Notes: a model not told the origin generated them from the letters alone. A stretch of 57,809 nt of DNA from GCA-2724215 sp015660315 (GCA_029941315.1 JAPYQE010000009.1:1-57809); one strand, 5' to 3'; positions 33,911-43,244 are shown, counted from the stretch's first letter. Numbers and translations are program-made.

Positions 33911-34738
33911 TTGAAGGTCAAGCTTTGGGGCACCCGCGCACAGGTGCCCACCCCCAGCCCGAACACCCAGATCCACGGGGGCAATACCGCCTGTCTCGAA
34001 GTTCAGGTCGAGGGCTCCCCCACACTGATCCTCGATGCGGGCATGGGCCTGCATTGGTTGGGCAACCATCTGCTTAAAGGCGACTTCGGGCGAGGCCAGG
34101 GCCGCGCGCATATTCTCCTGACCCACGTCCACTGGGACCATATTCAGGGGATACCCTTCTTTACACCGATGTTAATACCGGGCAACCACGTCACCATCTA
34201 CGGCCCCGATACCGCGATCGCCTGCCAGCTCCGAACCCAAATGCACACCACTTTTTGCCCCGTGCCGAATTTTTTTCTCGAGGGCATCGGAGCCGATGTG
34301 GTCGTCGAAGAAGTCGGCACAAGCGGATTTTCCATCGGCACAGTAAAAATAAAAACTGCCCTTATCAACCATCGAGCAGACACGACCTGTCTGGGCTTCC
34401 GCATCGAAGCTGACGGGCGTTCCATAGCCTATTTACCCGATGTCGAGTATTTACAGGAAGCGCATCGCCAACAGGTCATTGATCTTATTGCAGGCGTCGA
34501 CCTGCTCTTCCACGACGCCATGCTAACCTACGAAGAATACCCGAAACATCGCGGCAGCGGTCATTGCTCTATTGATGACGGCGTCGATATCGCCGCACGG
34601 GCCAAAGTCGGCAGACTGGTGCTCTTCAGTCACCACCCCGACCGCAGTGATGCAGAAATAAACACCATTTTAGCGGCCTGTTCGGGAAACGGCGTAGCCG
34701 TCGATGCCGGACGCGAAGGGACTGAATACGCTCTATGA
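33911..34738 (+). CDS. Second metallo-beta-lactamase-fold hydrolase, paralogue of the upstream gene
   Basis: The TTG at 33911 was chosen: AGAGAGG precedes it and the product then starts MKVKLWGTRAQVPTPS, aligned with the start of the 33031 protein. A longer in-frame ATG at 33863 would lie inside the upstream gene. It shows the metal motif THVHWDH, the second-shell Asp in LPDVEYL and FHDAML, and FSHHPDRSDAE near the end. It contains the same GGNTAC motif as its neighbour. The two are probably tandem duplicates with different substrates. The stop overlaps the next gene (ATGA). Confidence 0.87.
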   Translation: MKVKLWGTRAQVPTPSPNTQIHGGNTACLEVQVEGSPTLILDAGMGLHWLGNHLLKGDFGRGQGRAHILLTHVHWDHIQGIPFFTPMLIPGNHVTIYGPDTAIACQLRTQMHTTFCPVPNFFLEGIGADVVVEEVGTSGFSIGTVKIKTALINHRADTTCLGFRIEADGRSIAYLPDVEYLQEAHRQQVIDLIAGVDLLFHDAMLTYEEYPKHRGSGHCSIDDGVDIAARAKVGRLVLFSHHPDRSDAEINTILAACSGNGVAVDAGREGTEYAL

Positions 34739-35238
34739 AGGGATTAAAAAACGTGTTGACAAAATTCTTGGGCGCGATGGGATGCTGCCTTATCGCACTC
34801 GGTTGCGGCGAAACCACCGAAGAAGATACACCTCACACCAACGCAGGGGCCATCGACGCCGGTCTGGACCACCTCAAGCCGCTATTGCAAGAGCTACGCT
34901 CGTTGGATATGGATATCGCCCGCGCCGTACCCGCCGACTCAGTCTCCAGCGACGTGATCGTCCCGCTGATCAAGTCTCGCTTCCGTCCGAAGCTTATCGC
35001 GCTCTCCAACCGGGTGCAGGAAATTGTTCCCGCCCCAGAATTGGCCACCGTGCACAAACACCTGCGCGACTATCTTCGCCTGCGCCTGGAGGCCTTCGAC
35101 CTGGCCGTCGAGGGCGCCCGTCTAAACGATTCTGCACTCTTCGAACAATTTGGCACAAAACTCACCGAAGCCGATGAAGCCGGTCGCGCACTAAAAAACG
35201 CGCTCAACGCCGTCCGTTACGACCGGAGCGGCTTTTAG
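34735..35238 (+). CDS. Lipoprotein, helical, function unknown
   Basis: 167 residues. The lipobox LIALGC places the lipid-modified Cys at 24, so the mature protein is envelope-anchored. The rest (about 45-155) is helical with heptad-like spacing (LDHLKPLLQELRSLDMDIARAV, LATVHKHLRDYLRLRLEAFDLAVEG, EADEAGRALKNALNAVR), like a small periplasmic helical bundle. It overlaps the second MBL gene by four bases, so it is translated with it, but no enzymatic role can be seen. Confidence 0.68.
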   Translation: MKGLKNVLTKFLGAMGCCLIALGCGETTEEDTPHTNAGAIDAGLDHLKPLLQELRSLDMDIARAVPADSVSSDVIVPLIKSRFRPKLIALSNRVQEIVPAPELATVHKHLRDYLRLRLEAFDLAVEGARLNDSALFEQFGTKLTEADEAGRALKNALNAVRYDRSGF

Positions 35239-35876
35239 CCGTAGCGCTCTTCCTGCCAGGGGTCGCCGCGGTCGTGGTAACCCCGTTCCTCCCAAAAACC
35301 CGGCTGATCCTCCGCGACAAAGACCAACTGCTGTAAAAATTTGGCCGATTTCCAAGCGTATAACGCCGGCACGATCAATCGCATAGGCCCGCCGTGTTCA
35401 ATCGGCAGCGGCTCGCCATAGAGCCGATCGGCTAAGATCACATCCTCGTCGAGACAATCGGCCAGCGGCACATTAGTCGTATAGCCGTCGAAACTGTGCG
35501 CGATGACAAAATGTGCCTCCTCTGTCGGACGCACCATCGCCGCTAGGTCAATAAACTTCACCCCCTGCCAATCGACATCGTATTTAGACCAAGTCGTCAC
35601 GCAGTGGAAGTCGGACGTCTGCTTTTCGCGCGGCAAGGCCTGGAATTCGTCCCAGCCTAGATCCAGCGGCTCTTCGAGTAAACCCTCAACCTTAAAGCGC
35701 CAGCTATCGGGATTGAACTTCGGTTTGACGCCGAGGTCGAGCACCGGGAATCCATTCGTCAGGTGTTGCCCCGGAGGCAAGCGTTCTTGGTTCGGGTCCG
35801 CTTGACGCGGTTCCTGTTTTTTGAAGCGCTCTAAGAGCTTGGCCTTGGCCGCGAGCATTTTTTCGTTGTATTGCAC
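35235..35876 (-). CDS. Molybdopterin-dependent (sulfite oxidase-like) oxidoreductase
   Basis: A 213-residue Moco protein of the sulfite-oxidase fold (YuiH-like short form). The Cys ligand is in SDFHCVTTWSKYDVDWQGV, followed by the family's DGYTTNVPLADCLDEDVILA and the GGPMRLIVP strand. No signal peptide is seen, so it is probably cytoplasmic, unlike the exported MsrP. The start is a GTG overlapping the stop of the upstream Gfo/Idh gene by one base (TAGTG), which suggests coupled translation; an ATG six codons downstream is an alternative. Substrate unknown. Confidence 0.87.
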   Translation of the reverse strand: MQYNEKMLAAKAKLLERFKKQEPRQADPNQERLPPGQHLTNGFPVLDLGVKPKFNPDSWRFKVEGLLEEPLDLGWDEFQALPREKQTSDFHCVTTWSKYDVDWQGVKFIDLAAMVRPTEEAHFVIAHSFDGYTTNVPLADCLDEDVILADRLYGEPLPIEHGGPMRLIVPALYAWKSAKFLQQLVFVAEDQPGFWEERGYHDRGDPWQEERYG

Positions 35877-36874
35877 TATTGTTCCTCGACATAAACTATC
35901 TCTTCCCGTTTCACCGACTCAATCGCCGCCGCCAGCACCTTTTGCGCCTGCAACCCGTCGTGCCCCGCCCCATCAATCTCGTCCGGTTTGGCCCCCTCCT
36001 CTAGCTGCTCGACAAAACGCCCCAAGCGATTTACGAACGTATCCTCAAAGTCGCGCATACCGCCGAAGACCGGGTTCGAAAAAACCCGCTTCTCCATATC
36101 ACCCGCCGGATACAACGTCGCCTCGCGATACATATCGTCGATAACAAAGCGCCCCTTCAACCCCGCCACCTCGCACCGCTCCATCGGATGCCCGCGTTCA
36201 ATGTCATACGAGCCGGTCAGATGCCCCAAGCAACCATTCTTAAAGCGCATATTGAACTGCGCCGTCGAATAGATCGACCGCCCGGGCGCCTTGACCGCGA
36301 AACACTGCACCGCCTCAATATCGCCGCAATAATAGCGCATGATATCGACGGTGTGCGGGTGCAGCGCCTTGATCTGGAACCACGGGCTCGACTCGCGCGG
36401 ATTCTGGATCCACATGCTCATATTCATAAAGAGCAAGTGTCCGACTCGGCCATCATCCATCCACTGCTTAGCCAACCGCGCCGCCGGCGTAAAACGATGG
36501 TTCAAGTCGACACCGAAACAAAGCCCCTTTTCCTTGGCCAGTGCCACCATCTGCTCAGCCGGCGCGATCTCATTGGAAATCGGCTTCTCGCACAAGACGT
36601 GCAAACCGCTCTGTAGCGCCTCGATCGTCGGCTGATAGTGGTCGCTTCCATATTCTTCCCCCCCGGTCGCCACACTCGCCATATCCAACTCGGCCCCATC
36701 CAACATCTCCTGCACACTATAAAACGCCTTAACGCCCAACCGCGCCGCCGTCGCATCCGCCCGTTCGCGATCCATATCGCAAACCCCCACCAACTCCGCA
36801 TTGCTCATTGCCGCGTATATACTGGCATGCCTGTTGCCAATAGGGCCTAGACCAATCACTCCTACTCTCTGCAT
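35876..36874 (-). CDS. Gfo/Idh/MocA family oxidoreductase
   Basis: 332 residues. N-terminal Rossmann motif VIGLGPIGNRH, acidic CDMDRE after strand 2, catalytic Lys in LCEKPISNE and the C-terminal domain WFQIKALHPHTVDIMRYYCGDIEA with the conserved His residues. It is a close paralogue of the 37098-38096 gene (same length, alignable throughout, for instance SSPWF-x-I-(K/R)ALHPH), so the pair probably arose by duplication. It is followed by the sulfite-oxidase-like gene with a one-base overlap. It likely oxidises a cyclitol or amino/sugar acid. Confidence 0.9.
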   Translation of the reverse strand: MQRVGVIGLGPIGNRHASIYAAMSNAELVGVCDMDRERADATAARLGVKAFYSVQEMLDGAELDMASVATGGEEYGSDHYQPTIEALQSGLHVLCEKPISNEIAPAEQMVALAKEKGLCFGVDLNHRFTPAARLAKQWMDDGRVGHLLFMNMSMWIQNPRESSPWFQIKALHPHTVDIMRYYCGDIEAVQCFAVKAPGRSIYSTAQFNMRFKNGCLGHLTGSYDIERGHPMERCEVAGLKGRFVIDDMYREATLYPAGDMEKRVFSNPVFGGMRDFEDTFVNRLGRFVEQLEEGAKPDEIDGAGHDGLQAQKVLAAAIESVKREEIVYVEEQ

Positions 36875-36944
36875 AATATCAATCCAATGTTGTCATTCTA
36901 TCCCCCCATTCCCCAAGTCGTAGAAATCCATACGGCATAGCCGA

Positions 36945-37077
36945 GGTCCGTCTTGGGGTATCCCCGCAGCGGCTTTGCAGTATCCGCTTGCACAGAACAG
37001 TGAAAGCGGATACTGCCCTCGGAGGAATACAGGATGTGTTCCGAGAATGAGCGAAGGAGGTGCCCTAAGGCGGACCC
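36945..37077 (+). ncRNA. Structured intergenic element C (candidate RNA)
   Basis: The outer stem GGTCCGTCTTGGGGTATCCCC pairs over about 21 positions with a strand near 37057-37077. Its non-Watson-Crick pairs are nearly all G-T wobbles that work only if the + strand is the RNA. Inside are a perfect 12-bp hairpin (CAGTATCCGCTT / AAGCGGATACTG) and the conserved hairpin CTCGG-AGG-(AATAC/GTGTT)-CCGAG with AGGAT loop, followed by AATGAGCGAAGG. The copy lies between two - strand genes, so on the + strand it is antisense to neither and not in a leader. It should therefore be an independent RNA or repeat. Confidence 0.6.
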
Positions 37078-37097
37078 TCCCCGCACAGCACCATCAA

Positions 37098-38096
37098 CTA
37101 CTTCTGCGGCACCTTCACCACCTTACCCGTTTCCCAACTCTTAATAATAGATTCAATCACCAACTGCACTTTCAACGCATCTTCAGCCTTCGCATCGATC
37201 TTCGAAGGCGCCACCTTCTTGCGCAAATCATCGACCCACGCGCCAATGCGCGAAGGAAAGGTATCGCCAAAACCGCCCATCCCGCCGAGATGGTCAAAAC
37301 TCTCCACTTCTTTGGAATAACGCGGATAATAACTCAGCTTCTCACAAGCCTCGTTGATAATCACGCGCCCCTCCGAGCCTACCAACTCCAAGGTCTCCAA
37401 GCCATAGCTGCCGCCCGCATCATACGAACCGGTCAGATGCCCGATCACCCCGTTCTTATATAAGAGGTTGGCTTGCACATTGGACCAGATCTTGCGCCCC
37501 TTGCCCTTCTTGAAAAAGGCCTGCACTTGATCGACCTCACCGGCAAAATAGCTCATCACATCTAGCGAGTGTGGATGCAACGCGCGAATATGAAACCATG
37601 GGCTAGACTCGTTGGGGTTGTTAATCCACATCGTCATATTGACAATATTAAGCTCGCCCAAACGCCCGCCCTGTAACCACTCCTTCGCTTTAACCGCCGC
37701 CGGTGTAAAACGGTGGTTCAAATTAATTCCGTAACGCACCCGCTTCTTCTTCGCCAACGCCACCATTTTACGCGCTTTCGCAACATCATTCGAAATCGGC
37801 TTCTCCCCCAATACGGGAATGCCGGCCTGCAACAACTCCATCGTCGGGTTGTAATGGTCGCTACCATTCTCCACTCCCGCCGTCGTCACCGAACACCCGT
37901 CGAGTTTGATCCCACTCTTGAGCATCTGCTTAACACTATAAAAAGCCTGCGCCCCATATTGCTCCGCCGCCGCATCCGCCTTCTCCTTGATCACATCGCA
38001 TACCGCAACGAGCTTACTGTATTTATTCGCCGTATAACACCGCGCGTGATTATTCCCAATCCCCCCCAAACCGACAATACCAATCTGCAACATCAT
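37098..38096 (-). CDS. Gfo/Idh/MocA family oxidoreductase (paralogue)
   Basis: 332 residues. Rossmann motif IVGLGGIGNNH, CDVIKEKADAAAEQYGAQ, catalytic Lys in LGEKPISNDV, and the C-terminal SSPWFHIRALHPHSLDVMSYFAGEVD. Highly alignable with the 35876-36874 gene. RBS GGGAG precedes the ATG. It sits between the related dehydrogenase and an Ldh-type dehydrogenase, all on the - strand, suggesting a catabolic route for a polyol or keto-acid-type substrate. Confidence 0.9.
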   Translation of the reverse strand: MMLQIGIVGLGGIGNNHARCYTANKYSKLVAVCDVIKEKADAAAEQYGAQAFYSVKQMLKSGIKLDGCSVTTAGVENGSDHYNPTMELLQAGIPVLGEKPISNDVAKARKMVALAKKKRVRYGINLNHRFTPAAVKAKEWLQGGRLGELNIVNMTMWINNPNESSPWFHIRALHPHSLDVMSYFAGEVDQVQAFFKKGKGRKIWSNVQANLLYKNGVIGHLTGSYDAGGSYGLETLELVGSEGRVIINEACEKLSYYPRYSKEVESFDHLGGMGGFGDTFPSRIGAWVDDLRKKVAPSKIDAKAEDALKVQLVIESIIKSWETGKVVKVPQK

Positions 38097-38150
38097 TTCT
38101 CTCCCTTTTAATTTAAAACAGCTTTAAAAGCGGTGATCGCACATCCTCGC

Positions 38151-39215
38151 CTACTCCCCAACCGGCTCCGGCAACTCCACCGATAACTCACCTGCCAAAG
38201 CCGCAATCTCCCCCCAAGCCCCCTCATCCACATACAACCCCTCCCGCCTACGCGCCAACATCCGCCGATGCGCCCGCTCCCCCGGTAGATACACCTCATC
38301 AAAACCCGCCGTAGGTGGACACGATTTAACATACTCGATAAATCCTTGGACCTCGCTGTAAAACTCCGCCAAAGGCTGAAAAGCCTCGACCTTGAGCATG
38401 GCGATAAAAAGCGCGTTGCCCGTGCGCTCAGGTTCCTCCTCCGTCATCCCCACACCAGATACCGACCCAGCCAAAATATCGACCATCACCGAAAGCCCAT
38501 AACCCTTATGCCCGCTGCCGGGGTAACCCAAAGGTAGAATCGCGCCCGGCGGCGGGCCGTAATATTCTTCGACCTTTGTCGTCGGGTTGCCGTTGCCGTC
38601 AATCAGCATGCCCTCCGGCGCGTCTTCGCCCTTATTGCGCAAAAGCCGCATATCGCCGCCCGAGATCATACTGGTCGTCATATCCAGAATAACCGGCCAA
38701 TCGCCGCCAGTGGGGATGCCGCAGCAGATTGGGTTAGTCGGCAAGCGACGAGTGCGGCCGCCAAAGGGCGCCACCGAGCAATCACCGCCGTGCCCGTTGG
38801 CCACCATTAGGCAGATACAATCTTCGCGGGTAGCCAATTCGGCGAAACGACCGAGCCGGGCAACGTGATTGCAATCGCGTACCCCGACCACCGAAATCGC
38901 CCCGTCCCGAACTTTCTCGAGCGCCAGTTCCACGGCCCGAGTCGCCGTCACTGGGCCGTAATTCCAACCGCCACTCAACTGGGCACTATAATCGCTTTGC
39001 TGCAAAACCTGCAATTCGGCCCCCAATTCGACTACCCCTTCGCGCGCCATATTCACATATTGCGGCAAGCGCAATACACTGTGGGTATCGTGCCCCATCA
39101 GGCCCGCTTCGACCAGATGATCGGCGACGAGCGCAGCATCTACCGCCGGCACACCGACCCGGTCAAGGCAGGCCCGGGCCAAAGTATCGAGGTCCTGTGG
39201 TTGCAACGTGGGCAT
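38151..39215 (-). CDS. Ldh/MDH-type (NAD-dependent, YiaK-like) dehydrogenase
   Basis: 354 residues of the malate/L-lactate/ureidoglycolate/2,3-diketogulonate dehydrogenase family, unrelated to classical LDH. Markers are HLVEAGLMGHDTHSVLRLPQY, the NAD site region VVGVRDCNHVARLGRFAELA, and GHKGYGLSVMVDILAGSVSG. The start ATG shares its first base with the stop of the phosphodiester glycosidase gene (TAATG), implying translational coupling. It probably reduces or oxidises a 2-keto/hydroxy acid feeding the same pathway as the neighbouring Gfo/Idh enzymes. Confidence 0.9.
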   Translation of the reverse strand: MPTLQPQDLDTLARACLDRVGVPAVDAALVADHLVEAGLMGHDTHSVLRLPQYVNMAREGVVELGAELQVLQQSDYSAQLSGGWNYGPVTATRAVELALEKVRDGAISVVGVRDCNHVARLGRFAELATREDCICLMVANGHGGDCSVAPFGGRTRRLPTNPICCGIPTGGDWPVILDMTTSMISGGDMRLLRNKGEDAPEGMLIDGNGNPTTKVEEYYGPPPGAILPLGYPGSGHKGYGLSVMVDILAGSVSGVGMTEEEPERTGNALFIAMLKVEAFQPLAEFYSEVQGFIEYVKSCPPTAGFDEVYLPGERAHRRMLARRREGLYVDEGAWGEIAALAGELSVELPEPVGE

Positions 39216-40480
39216 TAGGGTTTATCCTCTCCACCCTCGGGGGCAACGACCAACAAGGCATTCGCCACCGGCCGCTCACCCGTGGGGTCCGAAGGGCTAT
39301 TGACGACCTGGTCGCCAACAACCATCGTCGTCGATCCACCGCCGTCGAGATTGAGGCCTTGGTAGGCGTTTTCCTTGGCGAAAGAAAAATCGGCCAGTCG
39401 CATACGCATAAACTCGGCCAATTCCTGCAAACTCATGCCGACGCTATGTCCCGGTTGTCGTCCGTCGACGGCGATTAAGAAGAGCACCTGCCCATTTTGC
39501 GAATAGCCGATCGCCGTGCGCGGGTGGCGCTCGTCGGCAAAGGCTCGGCTGAGTCTCTCTTTTTCAACTTCAATTGAGATCGCGCCATCGCGCAGGATCC
39601 GCGGTCCGCCACCGACCGCTTCGACCAATTTGTCATGGGCGGGCGGTAGACGGCAATAGAGACGCACCGTGTCACCTGGAGCGATCGACGACGACGCATC
39701 GTATTCAGCCCCGGTAGCCAACAACCACTGGTCGGGTTCCAAAAACAACGGCCAAGCCCGCCGCCTGACCTGCTGCACCCGGGTAATGACGGTATCGTTA
39801 ATGGTCGATTCGCCGTATAAACCCTGCAACAAGAATCCCCGCGCCGCGCGGACCGAATCGTGCCACGCCTGCGCGTAGTGGTTATAGACGACCAGTTCCT
39901 CACTACCCGGCTCGCGGTTAAAACCGTGGGCGCGCAAATCATCGCCCGCCGCCGTCAACACGCCCAATTCCATTTGATAGACCGCAATCAACGGCTCACC
40001 TGCATCAGAAATGGCGAAAGCCGATTGCCGCTGGGGGGTGCGGATTAGCCTGCCGGCGTGGATCTGCAACCCCGCGGTGTGACTGGTCTTACTGGTGTAG
40101 AGATAGTCGCCGTTGATCCCCGCCAGAGCGCCGGCCGCCAGACTGCTAGTCTTCTGCACTCCACCCCGCTCCGAATGCCCCATCGCCGTGCGCAAACGAA
40201 CACCCGCCGCCCAAGCTTCGGGCAGATCCACTTCGATCACGTGGATCCACCACGGCCCTTCGAGCAGATGGATTTTGTGGTAGACCACACCGGGGGCCAG
40301 TTGCTCGACTTTGCTATCGCCCGGGACACAAGCGACCAACAGGACCAGGCAGAATAGCAGGGCCAACGATTGAACAAGGCGCTTGCACGCGCCGCGCGAT
40401 GATGTCGAATGAAATTTCACAATGACGAAGGGAAAAGCACGCCCATAATCTGAGGGGAGCGCGCGGCGGATAAAACCCAA
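39215..40480 (-). CDS. Phosphodiester glycosidase family lipoprotein
   Basis: About 421 residues. A lipoprotein signal LLFCLVLLVAC ends at about Cys51, with an unusually long N-terminal lead; a GTG downstream giving MKFHSTSSRGACKRL could be the real start. The domain is the NAGPA-like phosphodiester glycosidase fold, recognised by the C-terminal LNLDGGGSTTMVVGDQVVNSPSDPTGERPVANALLVV and by GINGDYLYT. Such enzymes remove sugar phosphodiester caps or act on exopolysaccharide. It is the first gene of the coupled pair with the Ldh-type gene (one-base overlap). Confidence 0.85.
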   Translation of the reverse strand: MGFIRRALPSDYGRAFPFVIVKFHSTSSRGACKRLVQSLALLFCLVLLVACVPGDSKVEQLAPGVVYHKIHLLEGPWWIHVIEVDLPEAWAAGVRLRTAMGHSERGGVQKTSSLAAGALAGINGDYLYTSKTSHTAGLQIHAGRLIRTPQRQSAFAISDAGEPLIAVYQMELGVLTAAGDDLRAHGFNREPGSEELVVYNHYAQAWHDSVRAARGFLLQGLYGESTINDTVITRVQQVRRRAWPLFLEPDQWLLATGAEYDASSSIAPGDTVRLYCRLPPAHDKLVEAVGGGPRILRDGAISIEVEKERLSRAFADERHPRTAIGYSQNGQVLFLIAVDGRQPGHSVGMSLQELAEFMRMRLADFSFAKENAYQGLNLDGGGSTTMVVGDQVVNSPSDPTGERPVANALLVVAPEGGEDKP

Positions 40481-40553
40481 GCGGCCGGACGAACCTCGAC
40501 ACCGCGTTCAAAAAACTGGCAAAAATGTAGCGATGCACCCGGTTAGTGTCAAT

Positions 40554-40925
40554 TCAGTGCAAAAACGTCAGACGCCGCACCGAGAAACCGTCGGACCAAT
40601 CCAGAGCAGCCGGGTAAAGTCCGCTCGTCAGCGCGCGACCCTCATCGGTACGGCCATCCCAGCCCACCCGATGAAAACCCGCCACCCCCTTGCCGGCCAG
40701 CCCCAACCACTGCAGCAACAATTGTGCGTCGGCTAGGTTGATGTGGCCATCGCCGCTCAAATCATACGCCACGAGACTTCCTACCAGCTCTTGCCCCAAT
40801 CGATCGGCGAGGGCAAAGAAATTCGCCAACTCCAGCTCGCCACGACGATCAAAGTCGCCCGCCGGGCACAACACCATTCCGCGATCGAGCACGAGACGAT
40901 CTTCGTGCCCATTGACCGAAGCCAC
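40554..40925 (-). pseudogene. C-terminal fragment of a surface protein with dockerin-like repeat and FlgD-type end
   Basis: An open frame of 123 codons contains two EF-hand-like halves, GDFDRRGELELANFFALADRLG and YDLSGDGHINLADAQLLLQWLG, then the FlgD-like ending VGWDGRTDEGRALTSGLYPAALDWSDG. On the - strand upstream, two other frames continue it plausibly: VGGYWASRQPSFWLGDRVW (about 40920-41000) and VSHAMELMVEGGFVDCGEREARVG (about 41025-41100). A long gene has therefore been broken by at least two frameshifts. Assembly errors are the alternative. Confidence 0.6.
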
Positions 40926-41414
40926 ACCCGATCACCTAGCCAAAACGATGGCTGCCGCGAGGCCCAGTAGCCCCCGACACTGTCGAGTCCCTTATCGCCG
41001 AGGCACACCACTTCCTCTCTGGACAAAACCCAACGCGGGCTTCGCGTTCACCGCAATCGACAAAGCCGCCTTCAACCATCAGCTCCATCGCGTGTGACAC
41101 GGTGACGACCTCTATACTCTCAAAGCCTACAGTGCCGAGCGTATCGACCGCATCCTCGCGAGTGGGGTGGCCTACGCGGTCTCACCACAACTCCCGCACC
41201 CATTGCGCTCGTCGAATCACTGCAAGCCGCCTTCCTGCTCATGCGCTGGTTGCCCGGCGCCGAGCGCTTGCATATTCTTTTGCACCGCGCTCGCTTTGTC
41301 CGTAGCCGCCATATTTGAGTGCCGGTAGTACAAACCGCGATAGGAACAAGCAATGCCCGTCATCTTCCACACCGATCAGACCGCTAACCGAATCTATATC
41401 ACTGCAAACCAATA
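40926..41414. other. Degraded region upstream of the lipoprotein gene
   Basis: About 490 bases with no intact gene. The first 175 bases hold frame-shifted pieces of the surface protein described at 40554-40925; the remainder (about 41100-41414) has short open frames on both strands with no recognisable domain. No RNA gene or mobile element is apparent. Confidence 0.5.
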
Positions 41415-42200
41415 GTGGACTATATCGGCAAAAAACCATTATGGCTGCTCAGTGCCCTGGCATTGCTAATCGCCTGCCAAACAAACCAGAGCAAACCCGA
41501 ACGCCCAAAGCTGCTCTGGATCGGGCCGAGCATCAAACATACGCAACCGTTGTGGAACATCGACAATAGCCCACTCTGCCCCGATTTGGCCGATACTCAG
41601 GCCTGCACGCGACGTATCGAAACGCACTATATCACCTTGTATCCACAACAATGCGCGAGAAACGGAAATATTCTGACCGTCTATTTGCGCACCGGTCAGC
41701 CACTCGCATACGAAGACGCTAAGAAAACTGGATCCGCCGACACTGCTCGCTACAATCTCTTGGCCTATTTTCCCGACCAGCAATACTATCTCATACGCGA
41801 AGCGTCTTCAGCCGCCCAAAGTATCACGCTCGTCGACGCACTGAACGGCGAAGAGCTGCAGATTCCCCACGTCCCCTTTTTTTCACCCGACAAAGCACGT
41901 TTCGTCGCCGCCACCAATCACAAAGGGCAAAACAACCGGATTGAGATTTGGACGATCGGTCCACCTGCATTTGAAATAGCCAACCAACACACAGAGACCG
42001 CCAGGCGTCTCACGCGCGAGTGGGCCGGCGAATCCGATACATGGCGCTTTTCCGGGATAGAATGGATCGATGTCAGATCATTCAGCCTGACGCGTAAACG
42101 ATCCGCCGGCCCGACAGACATCGTTGGCGAAACCATGCGCATGGCACACAGTAGCACAGGCTGGGTCGGCAACCTCGTGGGCGCCACACTGCACAGATAA
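41415..42200 (+). CDS. Lipoprotein of unknown function
   Basis: 261 residues from a GTG start (no good SD). Residues 7-21 are a signal peptide ending in the lipobox ALLIAC. The mature part has two segments with TolB/propeller-like character (LLAYFPDQQYYLIREAS, FFSPDKARFVAATNHKG) and a Trp/Ser-rich end. No family is identified. It stands between a broken surface-protein gene and the MDR reductase, from which it is separated by 42 bases. Confidence 0.6.
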   Translation: MDYIGKKPLWLLSALALLIACQTNQSKPERPKLLWIGPSIKHTQPLWNIDNSPLCPDLADTQACTRRIETHYITLYPQQCARNGNILTVYLRTGQPLAYEDAKKTGSADTARYNLLAYFPDQQYYLIREASSAAQSITLVDALNGEELQIPHVPFFSPDKARFVAATNHKGQNNRIEIWTIGPPAFEIANQHTETARRLTREWAGESDTWRFSGIEWIDVRSFSLTRKRSAGPTDIVGETMRMAHSSTGWVGNLVGATLHR

Positions 42201-42242
42201 CAATCATCGCACGCAAATAGATTCTCAAAAAAGAGAGATCCG

Positions 42243-43241
42243 ATGCAAAGTAGAGCCATACAACTCAAACACTATCCCGAAGGCCTACCATCAGCGGCAG
42301 ACTTCGAATTGGTTGCGATCGACTTGCCCGATCCAAAGGAGAACGAAGTCCTGGTCAAAAACCGCTATATGTCGGTCGACCCTTATATGCGCGGCCGAAT
42401 GCGCGAGGGCAAAAGCTATTTCACCCCTTTCGCGCTGAACACTCCGCTCGACGGCCAGAGCATCGGCGAAGTCGTCGCCTGCAACCATCCCGATTTCAAG
42501 ACGGGAGATTTTGTCGCCGGATTCGGCGGCTGGCGCGAGCACTTTATAGCGCAAGGATCGGACCTGAGCCCCATCGACCCCGAGATCGCGCCACTGCAAA
42601 CCTTCCTCGGCACCTTGGGTATGCCGGGCATGACCGCCTATGTGGGGCTGCTCGATATAGGCCGCCCGGTAGCAGGTGAGACCCTCTTCGTATCCGCCGC
42701 ATCCGGTGCCGTCGGTTCCATCGTCGGGCAAATCGCCAAGATCAAGGGCTGCCGCACCGTTGGCAGCGCCGGGTCCGACGAGAAGGTCGCCTGGCTGGTT
42801 GACGAAGCGGGTTTTGACGCCGCCTTCAATTACCAGCGCATCGACAACCTCAATGCCGAACTCGCCCGCCATTGTCCCGACGGCATCGATGTCTACTTCG
42901 ACAATGTCGGCGGCGAGCATTTACAGGCGGCTATCGCGCGGATGAACTTCCATGGCCGCATCGCTCTCTGCGGCATGATCGGCCAGTACAACGCTACCGA
43001 GGCGGTACCCGGACCGAACAATCTGATGCTGGCCGTGGGTAGACGCCTCGCGCTGCAGGGTTTTATTGTCAGCGACCACTACGCGCGACGCGAAGCGTTC
43101 CTTGCCGATATGGGCAACTGGATTGCGGCGGGAAAAATCAAATGGCGGGAAACCGCCGTCACCGGTCTCGAACAGGCACCGGACGCCTTTATCGGTCTTT
43201 TTCGCGGCGACAACTTCGGTAAAATGATTGTCGAGCTATAA
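42243..43241 (+). CDS. NADP-dependent zinc-free MDR oxidoreductase (CurA/LTB4DH-like)
   Basis: 332 residues. The N-terminal catalytic domain shows KNRYMSVDPYMRGRMREGKSY and DFVAGFGGW; the Rossmann domain has VSAASGAVGSIVGQIAKIKGCRTVGSAGSDEK with the AASGAVGS nucleotide motif. No zinc ligands are present. The end is LFRGDNFGKMIVEL. The family reduces alpha,beta-unsaturated ketones and aldehydes (curcumin reductase, leukotriene B4 dehydrogenase); the natural substrate here is unknown. RBS GAGAGA precedes ATG. Confidence 0.92.
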   Translation: MQSRAIQLKHYPEGLPSAADFELVAIDLPDPKENEVLVKNRYMSVDPYMRGRMREGKSYFTPFALNTPLDGQSIGEVVACNHPDFKTGDFVAGFGGWREHFIAQGSDLSPIDPEIAPLQTFLGTLGMPGMTAYVGLLDIGRPVAGETLFVSAASGAVGSIVGQIAKIKGCRTVGSAGSDEKVAWLVDEAGFDAAFNYQRIDNLNAELARHCPDGIDVYFDNVGGEHLQAAIARMNFHGRIALCGMIGQYNATEAVPGPNNLMLAVGRRLALQGFIVSDHYARREAFLADMGNWIAAGKIKWRETAVTGLEQAPDAFIGLFRGDNFGKMIVEL

Positions 43242-43244
43242 AGG

